From the NCBI GenBank assembly GCA_035292585.1, contig DATDPU010000159.1, forward strand, positions 1 through 64,000: a stretch of 64,000 bases of DNA. Direction: 5' to 3'. The notes under the pieces are model-generated. The model made no database searches. It was not told the origin of the DNA and worked only from the letters and a program-made list of their open reading frames with translations. The position numbers and the translations under genes were made by a program. Below, in pieces: positions 1 to 9,192 of the stretch; the first letter of the stretch is position 1, and each line of letters begins with the position of its first letter. The DNA comes from DASSFZ01 sp035292585 (GTDB lineage Bacteria > Chloroflexota > Anaerolineae > Fen-1058).

Positions 1-303
1 GCATCTAAATTCTTGCACAGCGCAAATACAGGCGTGATGGCTCACCGTCCGCGTCCCCGCGGACGGCCCGCGAGGACGCGGGCCGAGAGCAGTGGCCCAT
101 TTTCGGGGCCGATCGGGTATTGACATATTAGATGCGATTGCTCTGGCTGAAGTGTGCATGTTGCTGCCGCAGTTGTACTGCGGCAGATGGGGCGGCGGCA
201 GTGCAACTGCCGCACCAACTGCGTAAGTCCTAATAGAATAGGCTCGCGCCTCGTCTATCCACAGGCCCGGCGCGAGCCGCCCACTCTTTCACGGAGATGC
301 GCT
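1..303. other. Left-edge intergenic region, no gene seen
   Basis: No supported coding region. It holds a GC-rich hairpin (CGTCCGC at 46-52 against GCGGACG at 59-65), a TTGACA at 120-125 that lacks a good -10 box at the usual spacing, and one copy of the CTGCGTAAGTCC-ended palindromic element at 155-230. The frame of the downstream NACHT gene stays open back to 154, but that stretch is repeat sequence. Confidence 0.6.
155..230 (+). repeat. Palindromic element, copy 1 (left end missing)
   Basis: Two internal hairpins, each built on GCAGTTG-type arms, then CAACTGCGTAAGTCC at the right end. It is nearly identical to 3091-3168 and to the core of 6864-6958 and 43957-44051. Compared with the two complete copies it lacks the left ACAGGACTTACGCAG terminus. 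Same orientation as copies 2 and 3. Confidence 0.85.
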
Positions 304-3027
304 ATGCCGCTCTCGTTCGACGATTGGAAATCCAGGCTCAAAGCGCGCTGGCAGCGCTGGACGGCCAACCCAAAGGCTGCGCTCACTAACACCGGCAGCG
401 GCGCGATCGGCATCGACGACGCTGTGGTCGCCGGCGAAAGCGGCGTGGCCGTGCGCGGCGACGTTCACGGCGGCGTCCACATCACGCACGTCACAACGCC
501 GCCGGCGCCGCACGAGAAACCGCGCCTGTCCGAGGCCGAGCAGCTGGCAGACTACCTCAACCGCGTCATGGCCGAGAACAACGTGTTGCGGCTGGGCGGC
601 ATCAGCTCGGACGCCAGCGACCCGCAGCGCCGGCTGGCCGAGGCCAAGAATCCCGGCGCGCTGTCGGAGGTGTTCATCTCGCTGCGCGTCGACCGTTTCC
701 GGGGCGAGCCGGGCGAGCATGACCAGACCGATCCGCGTGCAGTCGCGCTCGAACGCGAACGCGAGCAGCTGACCGCGCTCGAAGCGTTGAGCGACGCGCA
801 GGCGGCGCGCGCCGTGTTGCTGGGCTTGCCCGGCGCGGGCAAATCGACGGTGCTGCGCTACCTGGCCTTCCGGCTGGCCGAAGCCTATGCTGCGCCGCCT
901 GCGCTCAAAGAGTCGCTGCCTGAATGGAAGGCCGGCGCTCTGCTGCCGGTGGTCGTCTCGCTGGCGCGGCTGGCGGATGCGCTGCCCGACCAGCCGGAGC
1001 GCGGGCTGGATGGCCGCGTCGTCCGGTTCATCGAGGACGACGTGGAGTCGATCGCCGGGCTGGAGGGTTTCGGGGCGCGCGTGTGGCGCGAAGCGCGCGC
1101 ACGCGGCGTACTGTTTCTGTTCGATGGCCTGGACGAAGTCGCGCCGGGCAAGCGCGCCGTGGTGAAAGCGGCGTTGCTGGCCTTCCTGGGGCCGCGCCCG
1201 CGCTGCCGGGCGGTGGTCACCTGCCGCACCTTCAGCTATGGCGACGAAGCCTGGCGGCTGGAAGGCTGGCCGCCCTTTCAACTCGCGCCGCTCGAAGCGG
1301 ACGCGCAGCGCGCGTTCATCGGCAAATGGTACGCGGCGTTGACGCGCAACGATCCGGCTTCAGGGTCACTCTATGCGAAGAAGGCCGAAGGTCTGGAGCG
1401 CGCCATCTTCTCCGGCGACGCGCGCCGGCTGCAGCACATCTCGGACAACCCGCTGCTGCTGACGCTGATCGCCATCGTGCACACGCACCGCGAAGAACTG
1501 CCGCGCTCGCGCGTGCGCATCTACGAAGAGTGCGTCAGCCTGCTGCTGCTGCGCTGGCAGACGCGCCGCACGCCGTATGCGCCGCTACATTCGGTGATCG
1601 AAGCGATGAGCGCGGTTGCGCCGGACAAGGCGGGCAACCTGGAAGGGCTGCTGCTGCGGGGACTGTACGACGTGGCGTTTCACGCCCGCGAAGGGCAGGG
1701 GCTGCGCCAGGGCGACTCGACGCTGATCGATCTGCGCGCGCTGCGCCATGCGCTGCTACCCAAGCTGGGCGAAGCGGCCACGGCGGAGTTCATCCGCTAC
1801 TGCCAGACGGCGAACGGGCTGCTGCTGGCGCACGGCTCGCGCCGCCTGCCAGATCGACCGGCGGACGAAGAGCCGGTGGAGTGCTTCGCCTTTCCGCACC
1901 CGTCGTTCGAGGAATACCTGGCCGCCCGCTACATCGCCACGCTGGAGCAGCCGCACGCCGAGCTGGCGCAGCGCAACGCGGCCAGCGACCGCTGGTTCTA
2001 CGTGGGCGTGTTCCTGGCCGAGTACAGCAGCATCGTCAGCCAGCGCCCGCGCGACGTGTTGGAACTGATGGAAGATTTGCTGTCGGTGAAACACGCGGGG
2101 CCGGATGCCGGCGAGGGCTACTGGCGCAACGTGTGGCTGGCCGGCGGGGTATGGCCGATCTTCTGCGCCGAGTTCCCCGAGCGGAACGATGCGACGATCC
2201 AAACGCGCGTGGTCGAGCAGCTGACCGCGTTGATTACGACCGGCAAACTTCCGCCGCCCGAGCGCGCGCAGGCCGGGCGCGCGCTGGCCGCGCTCGGCGA
2301 TCCACGCGACTTCGACGCATTGGCGTCGGTTCCAGCCGGCAAGTTCTGGCTGGGCGATGAGAAAGGCTCGCCTACGTTCACCGACAACCATCCCCCGCAC
2401 GAGGTCTACCTGCCCGATTATCGGATCGGCAAATACCCGGTGACGGTGCGGCAGTGGCGCAGGTTTGTCGAAGCCACGCAGTACGAGGGTCATGCGCGCG
2501 CGCTCGAAGACCCGGCCAATCATCCAGTCACGGTCATCTCCTGGCGCGACGCGCAGGCGTACTGCAAGTGGTTGACCGGCGAGTGGCGCAAATTTGGAAA
2601 GATCGGCGCAGACGAGGTCGTGCGCCTGCCGAGCGAGGCCGAGTGGGAGAAGGCCGCGCGCGGCGGCGACAAACGCGCCTGGCCGTGGGGAAATGAATTC
2701 GACCCGGATAAGGCCAATTCAAGCGAAAGTGGAATCGGGAACACGAGCGCGGTGGGCAGTTTTCCGGCGGGCGAATCGCCCTATGGCTGCCTGGACCTGG
2801 CCGGCAATGCCTGGGGGTGGTGTCAGTCCAAACGAGCTTCTTATCCTTATCGCGCCGATGATGGGCGTGAGGATTTGCGGGGCAATGACAGCCGGGTGTT
2901 GCGCGGCGGCGCGTGGAGCTACCTTAGTAGGAGCGCGCGCTGCGCCTTCCGCTTCGACGCCCATCCAGACGGCCGTGACGGCGATATCGGGTTTCGGGTG
3001 GTCGTCTCCCCCGGCTCTCGCCGTTGA
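304..3027 (+). CDS. NACHT NTPase fused to C-terminal FGE-sulfatase (SUMF1-like) domain
   Basis: A STAND-type signalling ATPase of 907 residues. A Gly/Val-rich segment (about 25-60) precedes the NACHT domain with Walker A GLPGAGKST (about 174-182) and Walker B VLFLFDGLDEV (about 269-279). A helical region follows, then an FGE/SUMF1-like domain (about 676-905) with LPSEAEWEKAARGG, VLRGGAW and IGFRVVVSP. The FGE motif usually read as NVWEW is NAWGWC here, so formylglycine-generating activity is doubtful and a recognition role is more likely. Proteins of this build occur in bacterial conflict or signalling contexts, which is an inference here. The start at 304 is chosen because the upstream open frame is repeat. 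Related palindromic elements lie on both sides of the gene. Confidence 0.85.
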   Translation: MPLSFDDWKSRLKARWQRWTANPKAALTNTGSGAIGIDDAVVAGESGVAVRGDVHGGVHITHVTTPPAPHEKPRLSEAEQLADYLNRVMAENNVLRLGGISSDASDPQRRLAEAKNPGALSEVFISLRVDRFRGEPGEHDQTDPRAVALEREREQLTALEALSDAQAARAVLLGLPGAGKSTVLRYLAFRLAEAYAAPPALKESLPEWKAGALLPVVVSLARLADALPDQPERGLDGRVVRFIEDDVESIAGLEGFGARVWREARARGVLFLFDGLDEVAPGKRAVVKAALLAFLGPRPRCRAVVTCRTFSYGDEAWRLEGWPPFQLAPLEADAQRAFIGKWYAALTRNDPASGSLYAKKAEGLERAIFSGDARRLQHISDNPLLLTLIAIVHTHREELPRSRVRIYEECVSLLLLRWQTRRTPYAPLHSVIEAMSAVAPDKAGNLEGLLLRGLYDVAFHAREGQGLRQGDSTLIDLRALRHALLPKLGEAATAEFIRYCQTANGLLLAHGSRRLPDRPADEEPVECFAFPHPSFEEYLAARYIATLEQPHAELAQRNAASDRWFYVGVFLAEYSSIVSQRPRDVLELMEDLLSVKHAGPDAGEGYWRNVWLAGGVWPIFCAEFPERNDATIQTRVVEQLTALITTGKLPPPERAQAGRALAALGDPRDFDALASVPAGKFWLGDEKGSPTFTDNHPPHEVYLPDYRIGKYPVTVRQWRRFVEATQYEGHARALEDPANHPVTVISWRDAQAYCKWLTGEWRKFGKIGADEVVRLPSEAEWEKAARGGDKRAWPWGNEFDPDKANSSESGIGNTSAVGSFPAGESPYGCLDLAGNAWGWCQSKRASYPYRADDGREDLRGNDSRVLRGGAWSYLSRSARCAFRFDAHPDGRDGDIGFRVVVSPGSRR

Positions 3028-3030
3028 CAC

Positions 3031-3088
3031 CCTGATCCCTGCGCGAAGCGGCCCTGATCCCTGATCGGCCGGAAATGCGAGGCGCCTG
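3031..3088. repeat. Left copy of 58-bp direct repeat flanking element copy 2
   Basis: Matches 3171-3228 with four differences. It contains CCTGATCCCT twice. The two copies are spaced 140 bp apart and enclose the palindromic element at 3091-3168. Confidence 0.9.
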
Positions 3089-3090
3089 CG

Positions 3091-3168
3091 TGCATGTTGC
3101 TGCCGCAGTTGTACTGCGGCAGATGAGGCGGCGGCAGTGCAACTGCCGCGCCAACTGCGTAAGTCCTG
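3091..3168 (+). repeat. Palindromic element, copy 2 (left end missing)
   Basis: Same two-hairpin core and right end CTGCGTAAGTCCTG as the other copies. The left 13-15 bp terminus is absent, as in copy 1. It lies exactly between the two arms of a 58-bp direct duplication. Confidence 0.88.
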
Positions 3169-3170
3169 AC

Positions 3171-3228
3171 CCTGATCCCTGCGCGAAGCGGCCCTGATCC
3201 CTGATCGGCTGAGAATGCGAGACGCCTG
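3171..3228. repeat. Right copy of 58-bp direct repeat flanking element copy 2
   Basis: Partner of 3031-3088, with four mismatches clustered in the last 20 bp. It ends just before the 3' end of the glycosidase gene on the opposite strand. Confidence 0.9.
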
Positions 3229-3246
3229 CTGATCGGAAGAGTGACT

Positions 3247-5901
3247 TCAACGCTGCTGTAGATAGCGCAGCCAGCACGCCAGCAGGTAACACGACGCTAC
3301 GCTGCGCGCCATGCCCGAGGCCTGATCGCCCGCGCCGCCTTCGAGCCGGAGCGTCGTGACGAGCAGGCGACCTTTACCCCACTTCAGTTCGACGAGGTAA
3401 TCGTGCAGGTCCATACCGCGCGCGTCGAGGCGGCGCAAGAGCGGTGTTACGCTGTCGGTAAAAGAAGCCGTATCGAGTGCGGCGTTGGTCGAGCAGGCGT
3501 AGAATTGCAGACCGGGCGCATAGTCGTGCGGGAAATCGCCCCAGGCCGGATGCGGCTCGATCAGCTTGATCGCTTCGCGCCAGAAAGGCGCTTCGACGAC
3601 GGGTAGCGGGCCGGCCGGTCCTCCACCTGCTTGCAGCAAAACACCATTGTGCCCGGCGCGGATAAAGGCATCGGCCTGCGGCGACCATTCGGTGAAGACG
3701 GCGACCTGAGCGAGTTTGTCGCTACACAGATGTGGAATCGAGGCGCGCAGGTCGCGCAGCCGGTCGCTTGGATCGATCAGCGCGAACGGCGCGACGCCGG
3801 CCCAGATGTCACGCGGGAAGAACCACAGCGGCCAGGTGTTTTCTGATGTGAGATTTCCTATTTGGACGCGCGCCCGCAGCGCCGCTCGCCGAGGCGATCG
3901 TACTTCCGGTGCGACAAACTCGACCAGCCCAACCTCGCGGACAACGCCTGGCTCGACGATAAAATCCGTCGCGCGCTCGCCGCGTGCAAAATAAGGCTCA
4001 CCGGGAAAAGCGACTTCCCACGCGACGTCTGCTTCCGCGCGCGCTGCGCCGTAGTGCGACACGATCAGGTGTGCGCGCACATCAGCGCCGCTCGTGTAAC
4101 TGAAGGTATCCCGATAGGCAACCCGATCGCCCCCGGCGCTCCAGCGGCGCTGCCTGTCCCATCCGATCAACACGACCAGATCGGCGTTGAACGCGCGAAA
4201 CTCGGCTGGGTCGAATTTGAGCCGGTCTCGATTATCCCACATGCCTGCCGTCGTGATCGGCGTATCGGCCTCGCCGGTGACGACGTAGCCGGACACTTCA
4301 CGATAGGCGCGGGTCAGCTCGATTGTGAACTTGCGGTGCAGCAAGCCCTGCTCGCGCGACAACCGTTCAAGCTCGGCGCTGCGCGACTCCAGCCCGCTTT
4401 CTCGAAGCTTTGCCGCGTGAGCGAGCACGCGCGTTTCCCAGCGCGCGCCTGGCGGGTTGGCGTCGGGATCGGGCGAGGCCCACCAGGGCAACTGCCCGTC
4501 ATGCGCCGCGATCTCAAGCGGGTTGCGGAAGGTATCGTAATCGCAGAACTCGCCGAACAGCCACGGCTTTATGGGACGCCAGCGCGGCGCAAACGTGTCG
4601 AGCAGCCGGCGCAGGTGGGGCAGGTCGGCGTAGAAGTGATGGTCGTAGAAATCGGCGAACTCGTCGAGCAGGCCGCCGTAAGCCTCGCCGCTCCCACTGT
4701 TATCGCGAATTAGCGCATTGCCTGCCTGCGCTTTGAGCGCGGTATACAGCGGCTGGAGAATATCGGCGCCGATCTCGCGATTCAACTCGCAGCCAAGCGA
4801 GTAAAGGATCACCGCTGGGTGATTGCGCGCCAGCCGCGCCAGGCGATTGTATTCGAGCGGCGTCTGCCGTCGAAAGAAAGCGCCCGGCCTGGGCAGCCAC
4901 ATCGGCAGCTCGATCCACAGCAGCATGCCCATTTCGTCGGCGATAGCGAAGTAGCCTTGCGGTGGGAACCACAAACAGGCTTTGACGCCGGTGTAGCCCA
5001 GGTCTTTGAGCCGCGCGAAATCGGCGCGCACGCGATCGGGCGCGGGGTTGGGGCAAAGCGTATCGGGATACCAGCCCCAGGATAAGACCAGCCGGGGATA
5101 GATCGGTTGAGCGTTGAGCAAGAGCGTCGAGCCGTGCACATCGAGCGAACGCAACCCGAATCGCAATACACGCTCGTCGCCATCCGCTACGCTCACGCGC
5201 GCAGTATACAGGTGGGGATGATCGGGTGACCAGGGATGCGGATTCGGAATCCGTGTGCGGAATTCGAGCCGGTTCTCTCCGCTGGCAGTCTGTTCGAAAA
5301 TCGCTCGCCCAGCCAGATCGAACAATGCCAGCGTAACCGTGCCCGGCGCGGACAACTCGATGATCGCCGTTACGCGACCATCGGGCTCGCCCCGCACGAT
5401 AATGTCCTCGATTGTTGTCTGACCGGTTGCGATGAGCTCGACGTCTTGCCAGATGCCGCCGAAGGCGTGACCCCAGACGTAGGGCAGAAAACCGGCGAGT
5501 GTTTCGCGGAGTGGGAAGCGGCCGGGCGCGGAGGGTGAATCGGGGCCGGCGGTGAGGCTGGCCGGTTTCTCGACGTGCACGAGCAGTTCGGCCGGGACGC
5601 CGGGGCGAACGGCGTCGGTCACTTCGATCGCGAAGGCATCCCACATCCCGGTGTGTTCCCCGACCTGTTGGCCGTTCACATAGACGACGCAGTGATAGCT
5701 GACCGCGCCGAAGCGCAGCCAGAGACGTCGGTTATTCCACTCGTGGGGAATCGTAAATTGCACCCGATACCAGGCCGGGCCGGCGTAATCTTTGCGTACG
5801 CCGAGCGCCTCCCAACAGCCAGGCACAGGGATAGAGCGCCAGGCGGTTTCGGCGTCGAGGCGGAAATCCCACATGCCGGAGAGACTCATACGATCGACCA
5901 T
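3247..5901 (-). CDS. Glycoside hydrolase family 2 protein (beta-galactosidase/beta-glucuronidase type)
   Basis: About 884 residues. An N-terminal jelly-roll sugar-binding domain (about 5-160, with GPAWYRVQF and VYVNGQQVGEHTG) is followed by an immunoglobulin-like domain and a TIM barrel. In GH2 enzymes two glutamates do the catalysis. Here the likely acid/base is Glu372 in YSLGCELN and the likely nucleophile is Glu451 in WLFGEF; the 79-residue spacing fits the family. Residues after about 580 form family-unassigned beta-rich domains. No signal peptide is visible, so it is probably cytoplasmic. The start is uncertain: 5901 and 5889 are both possible, and the frame open to 5931 runs into a CACACGG-type repeat. 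The substrate cannot be told from sequence. Confidence 0.85.
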   Translation of the reverse strand: MVDRMSLSGMWDFRLDAETAWRSIPVPGCWEALGVRKDYAGPAWYRVQFTIPHEWNNRRLWLRFGAVSYHCVVYVNGQQVGEHTGMWDAFAIEVTDAVRPGVPAELLVHVEKPASLTAGPDSPSAPGRFPLRETLAGFLPYVWGHAFGGIWQDVELIATGQTTIEDIIVRGEPDGRVTAIIELSAPGTVTLALFDLAGRAIFEQTASGENRLEFRTRIPNPHPWSPDHPHLYTARVSVADGDERVLRFGLRSLDVHGSTLLLNAQPIYPRLVLSWGWYPDTLCPNPAPDRVRADFARLKDLGYTGVKACLWFPPQGYFAIADEMGMLLWIELPMWLPRPGAFFRRQTPLEYNRLARLARNHPAVILYSLGCELNREIGADILQPLYTALKAQAGNALIRDNSGSGEAYGGLLDEFADFYDHHFYADLPHLRRLLDTFAPRWRPIKPWLFGEFCDYDTFRNPLEIAAHDGQLPWWASPDPDANPPGARWETRVLAHAAKLRESGLESRSAELERLSREQGLLHRKFTIELTRAYREVSGYVVTGEADTPITTAGMWDNRDRLKFDPAEFRAFNADLVVLIGWDRQRRWSAGGDRVAYRDTFSYTSGADVRAHLIVSHYGAARAEADVAWEVAFPGEPYFARGERATDFIVEPGVVREVGLVEFVAPEVRSPRRAALRARVQIGNLTSENTWPLWFFPRDIWAGVAPFALIDPSDRLRDLRASIPHLCSDKLAQVAVFTEWSPQADAFIRAGHNGVLLQAGGGPAGPLPVVEAPFWREAIKLIEPHPAWGDFPHDYAPGLQFYACSTNAALDTASFTDSVTPLLRRLDARGMDLHDYLVELKWGKGRLLVTTLRLEGGAGDQASGMARSVASCYLLACWLRYLQQR

Positions 5902-6085
5902 CGGAGTAAAGTAAACGGGACACGGACACACACGGATACCTGTACCCGCCTGCGGTGTTTGCGGGTGCGGTGTAAACGCGGATTGATTCTAAGGAGCGGG
6001 AGCACATCCCCTCTCCCCGGTGGGGAGACCATGGCCCCGTAGCGTAGCGGAGGGGGACCGGGTGAGGGGCGGCCCACGCTTATTT

Positions 6086-6805
6086 TCATCCGTGGTGGTG
6101 AACCTCATTCATGACGACTTCTAAATCGACGAGCGCGTTGGCAACGGCGGCCGGCTCGACCAGCATGTGGAAATGTCCCGCCTGCATCTCGCGATAGGCC
6201 CAGCCTTCGCGCCGGGCGCGTGCGGCGGGCGCGGCATACACCGGGCTGAACAGCAGATAGCCGCATGGAGCGTCCGGCCAGCCGTCGAAGACAGGAATCC
6301 GCTCCTCGAAGAAGACGAGACCGCGTGGGCGCAGCTCGTTCACCACGCCCTGCCGAAGCGCGGCCTCGGGGATAACCTCGGCCAGATCGTCGTTGCGCCA
6401 ATTGGGAAAGCGCTCGCCTGCCTCCAACGTCTGGCGGAATTGCCCGGCCCATTCAGGGTCTTCGGACGCCATGAGATCGAGCCGGCTTGCCCCATCGACA
6501 GGGATACCGGCATCGGCGAAGATGTAACCGGCAATAGGGTGATTGAGCGCCTGGCGGATAGCGGGGAGTAACGGGCCTGCGCCGCTGTGCCCGATCAGGA
6601 TCAGCGATCGATCGATCGGAATCGGTGTCAGTGCGCGCGCAACCGAATCGGCGTGTTGTTTCCAATACGGGATGCCGGCCGCTTCGTTGTCGAAGAGCTG
6701 CGGCGCGCGTGTTTCGATGCCTCGACGTTGAAGCTCATCCGAAACCAAGGCCCACGTGAGCGGCCCGACGAGCGGGCTGTGAATCAAAACGAACACCTTA
6801 CTCAT
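6086..6805 (-). CDS. Alpha/beta-hydrolase fold protein
   Basis: A 239-residue alpha/beta hydrolase. The nucleophile elbow is GHSGAG (LILIGHSGAGPLLP, near residue 90), and a His follows in the C-terminal third (AGHFHMLVEP), as in the Ser-Asp-His triad of this superfamily. No signal peptide is visible. Starting at 6805 gives MSKVFVLIHS, which matches the first strand of the fold. The frame is open to 6970, but that extension translates the palindromic element at 6864-6958 and is rejected. The substrate is unknown. It stands alone between repeat-filled gaps. Confidence 0.8.
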   Translation of the reverse strand: MSKVFVLIHSPLVGPLTWALVSDELQRRGIETRAPQLFDNEAAGIPYWKQHADSVARALTPIPIDRSLILIGHSGAGPLLPAIRQALNHPIAGYIFADAGIPVDGASRLDLMASEDPEWAGQFRQTLEAGERFPNWRNDDLAEVIPEAALRQGVVNELRPRGLVFFEERIPVFDGWPDAPCGYLLFSPVYAAPAARARREGWAYREMQAGHFHMLVEPAAVANALVDLEVVMNEVHHHG

Positions 6806-6863
6806 AGCGTGATTCCCATCCATAACAGAAAGATTGATCCACGAATGAACACGAATGAACACA

Positions 6864-6958
6864 ACAGGACTTACGCAGCTGCATGTTGCTGCCGCAGTTG
6901 TACTGCGGCAGATGAGGCGGCGGCAGTGCAACTGCCGCGCCAACTGCGTAAATCCTGC
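6864..6958. repeat. Palindromic element, copy 3 (complete, both termini)
   Basis: A 95-bp element with terminal inverted repeats ACAGGACTTACGCAG (6864-6878) and CTGCGTAAATCCTG (6944-6957), one mismatch. The interior forms two hairpins on CTGCCGCAGTTG and GGCGGCAGTGC arms. It lies within a GAATGAACACGAA-type short repeat, so it appears to have inserted into another repeat. Confidence 0.92.
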
Positions 6959-7045
6959 ACAAATGAACACGAAGGAGCATGATAAAAACAGTATTCGTGC
7001 AGATTCGTGTTACACCTGCCCTCCCACTCCGCTACGCTTCGGGGA
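6959..7045. repeat. Short dispersed repeats (AATGAACACGAA type) beside element copy 3
   Basis: ACGAATGAACACG units occur on both sides of copy 3 (6836-6862 and 6959-6978), with a related AGATTCGTGTTAC further on. No gene or clear promoter is seen here. Confidence 0.6.
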
Positions 7046-9175
7046 CTATAGTGGCGGGCGGCGCCAGGGTTCGTGGATCACAAATCTCTCGCCCCAGGCG
7101 GCTTCCGTCGTGTGGTCATTGACCGTGACGCGCACCTGTCCATTCGTCTGCGGTTCAAGCGTGAGTACGAGCGGTTGGTTGTGGATGTGCCAGCGCAAGC
7201 TATAGCGGCGACCGGGCGCTCGCCAATCGAGCGGCAGGTTTGGGCGCAGCGCGACGCCGGTAGCGCTGAACGATAATCCGATCAGCGTGTGCATGATCAA
7301 GTGAGTCGTGAAAGCGCCCCAGCCGTAGCCCTCGCCGCCGCAGCGACCGTTGAGCGGCCAGTACTCGCAGGCGACGCCGGGCGAGGTGCGCCCTTCCTCG
7401 CGCTGGCGTGCGTCCCAAAAACGATACACTCGCTCACAGACCGCCCCGGCGAGCGCGGCGGCCCGATCGCGCGCGCCGACGTTCAACGCCGCCTCGGTCG
7501 CCGTCCACGCCAGCATCGGCCAGGTGAGCTCATCGGCGTCGATCGCTTCAATCGTCGTTCGCAACGCAGCCGCGCGCTCGGGGCGCGCAACGTCAAGCGC
7601 GACCGGCGCCAGGAGCATGATGTCGTCCACAGAGGTCAAGCCGCGCTGCTGTGTATCGTGGTCGGCGTAGCGCGTCCCGTTCCAGAGTTGATCCGTGCGC
7701 CTGGCGAACTCGACGGCCAACTCTGACCACTTCTCAGTGTCGTGATCATATCCCAGTACAGCGGCAATGTCGCGCATCACTTGGGCGGCGTGCGCAAACG
7801 ACGCTTGCAGATCGGCGGGGCGCACATGCCAGGTAGGATGACCGCCGCCCAGCGGTTGCTCGCCGAAGCGCGGCGAATTGTCTTGCCCCGATTCCCAACT
7901 GCACGCATAGGCAAGCCAGCCCTCCGCATCGCGCCGATGCGCCAGCCACCAGTCGAGATAGATCGTGAGATAGGGATACAGCCGCTCCAGCCAGGCTCGA
8001 TCGGGCTGCAAGGCCATGACGTGTGCGAGCGCCAGCCAGGGGTAACCCCACGCGGGCGCAGTGCCGCACGCCGCGCCATCGGCGGAAACCATGTTGTACG
8101 AGCCATCCTCGCGCGAACAGGGTACATTCGGCTCCGGCGCATCGGCGAAGACGCCGAGCAGCAGTTCGGCGGCGGTGAGCGGATCGGCATACGCCAGCAG
8201 CAGCGCATCGATCGCCGTCTCGGCCAGCACGACGCGCGGGGCTTGAATCTGCATGGCATCCCACACGCGCCGGTAGATGCCGAGCGGCGGCTTGACCATC
8301 ATCCGCACCGTTTCCAAATCGTAGACCAGGCCGCGCCGCCAGTGTTCCGGCCAGTCGCCTTCCAGCCGGGGCGCGGTTTGCCAGAAACGCGCGTCGTCCG
8401 CGCGTAAGCGCGCCTCCTCAGAATTTGCTTGCGATCGCGCTGCCGACAGTTCGGCTTGGGCGCGCAGCGAAGTCAGGCCGCGCGCTATGACGATCTCGAT
8501 AATCTGAGGCCGATCGTTCAACTCGATTTCGAAGCCGAGCACTCCGCTCACGGCAACCCGCTCGCCCGATTTTCCGATCACCGTCAGCGGGCTATCCATC
8601 TGCGGCGCAGCCTGATCCTTCCAGGCGCGCGCCGTCATCGGATCGGCTGAGAGACCCCCATCGGATGCGGGAACAGAGCTTTCCACCACGAAGCTCTCGC
8701 CGCCTTCGAAGCTCAGCAAGACGAGCCGGCCGTTCTCGAACTTGCCGACCAACCCCGATTCGCCCCACGCGCCCGTCGCGGCGATCCAGCGTTGGTAGTG
8801 CGCGTGGATGGCGATCCGCGTTCGGCCCGCGCCCTGCACCTCCAATCGGCAGCGCAGCGCGTGATCGCCGATTGGATGGAAGGTCGCCACCGCTTCAGCC
8901 TGATCTTTACAGACTCTGAACTCGACGATGTTCTTGGAATGGTACGGGCACGCGATCTCATCGAAGTCTTCGATGTCGAGCGCGCCGCCGATCGAAATGC
9001 GGAAGCCGGCGATGTAGTGAGGCTTGCGCCCACCGTAGCCGCCCGCATACGCCGGATAATGCCAGGCGAACCCGACGCTGTCCGAGCGCAACACACCCAA
9101 TGGATGCAAGCGCCGGGCGTGGCGGGGCAGGTCGAGATAACCGAAGGGGGTGTAATGATCGCGAGGGAAAGACAT
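7046..9175 (-). CDS. Six-hairpin (alpha/alpha-barrel) glycoside hydrolase, MGH1/GH63-like
   Basis: A 709-residue protein. The N-terminal about 250 residues form a beta-sandwich domain. The C-terminal half has the signatures of the glucosidase/mannosylglycerate-hydrolase-like alpha/alpha toroid: WESGQDNSPRFG, CEYWPLNGRCGGEGYGWGAF and LIGLSFSATGVALRPNLP. Asp in ESGQDNS and a downstream Glu are the usual catalytic candidates. The start at 9175 (MSFPRDHYTPFGYLDLP) lies 17 bp after the ybaK stop; the frame is open further upstream only as a shadow of ybaK. It probably hydrolyses glucosyl or rhamnosyl linkages, but the exact specificity is not readable from sequence. Likely cotranscribed with ybaK. 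Confidence 0.8.
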   Translation of the reverse strand: MSFPRDHYTPFGYLDLPRHARRLHPLGVLRSDSVGFAWHYPAYAGGYGGRKPHYIAGFRISIGGALDIEDFDEIACPYHSKNIVEFRVCKDQAEAVATFHPIGDHALRCRLEVQGAGRTRIAIHAHYQRWIAATGAWGESGLVGKFENGRLVLLSFEGGESFVVESSVPASDGGLSADPMTARAWKDQAAPQMDSPLTVIGKSGERVAVSGVLGFEIELNDRPQIIEIVIARGLTSLRAQAELSAARSQANSEEARLRADDARFWQTAPRLEGDWPEHWRRGLVYDLETVRMMVKPPLGIYRRVWDAMQIQAPRVVLAETAIDALLLAYADPLTAAELLLGVFADAPEPNVPCSREDGSYNMVSADGAACGTAPAWGYPWLALAHVMALQPDRAWLERLYPYLTIYLDWWLAHRRDAEGWLAYACSWESGQDNSPRFGEQPLGGGHPTWHVRPADLQASFAHAAQVMRDIAAVLGYDHDTEKWSELAVEFARRTDQLWNGTRYADHDTQQRGLTSVDDIMLLAPVALDVARPERAAALRTTIEAIDADELTWPMLAWTATEAALNVGARDRAAALAGAVCERVYRFWDARQREEGRTSPGVACEYWPLNGRCGGEGYGWGAFTTHLIMHTLIGLSFSATGVALRPNLPLDWRAPGRRYSLRWHIHNQPLVLTLEPQTNGQVRVTVNDHTTEAAWGERFVIHEPWRRPPL

Positions 9176-9192
9176 GCAGAATACTCCTTGGT

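Noticed and set aside
154..303. N-terminal extension of the NACHT-FGE gene back to 154
   Set aside because: The extra 50 codons translate the palindromic element and adjoining non-conserved sequence; the protein makes sense from the ATG at 304.
304..3027. Diversity-generating retroelement target protein
   Set aside because: FGE-fold C-termini are common DGR targets, but no reverse transcriptase, template repeat or accessory gene is present nearby. The 99-residue helical protein at 28583 is 25 kb away and only weakly similar to bundle proteins.
6806..6970. N-terminal extension of the alpha/beta hydrolase
   Set aside because: It reads through a complete copy of the palindromic element; MSKVFVLIHS at 6805 starts the fold.
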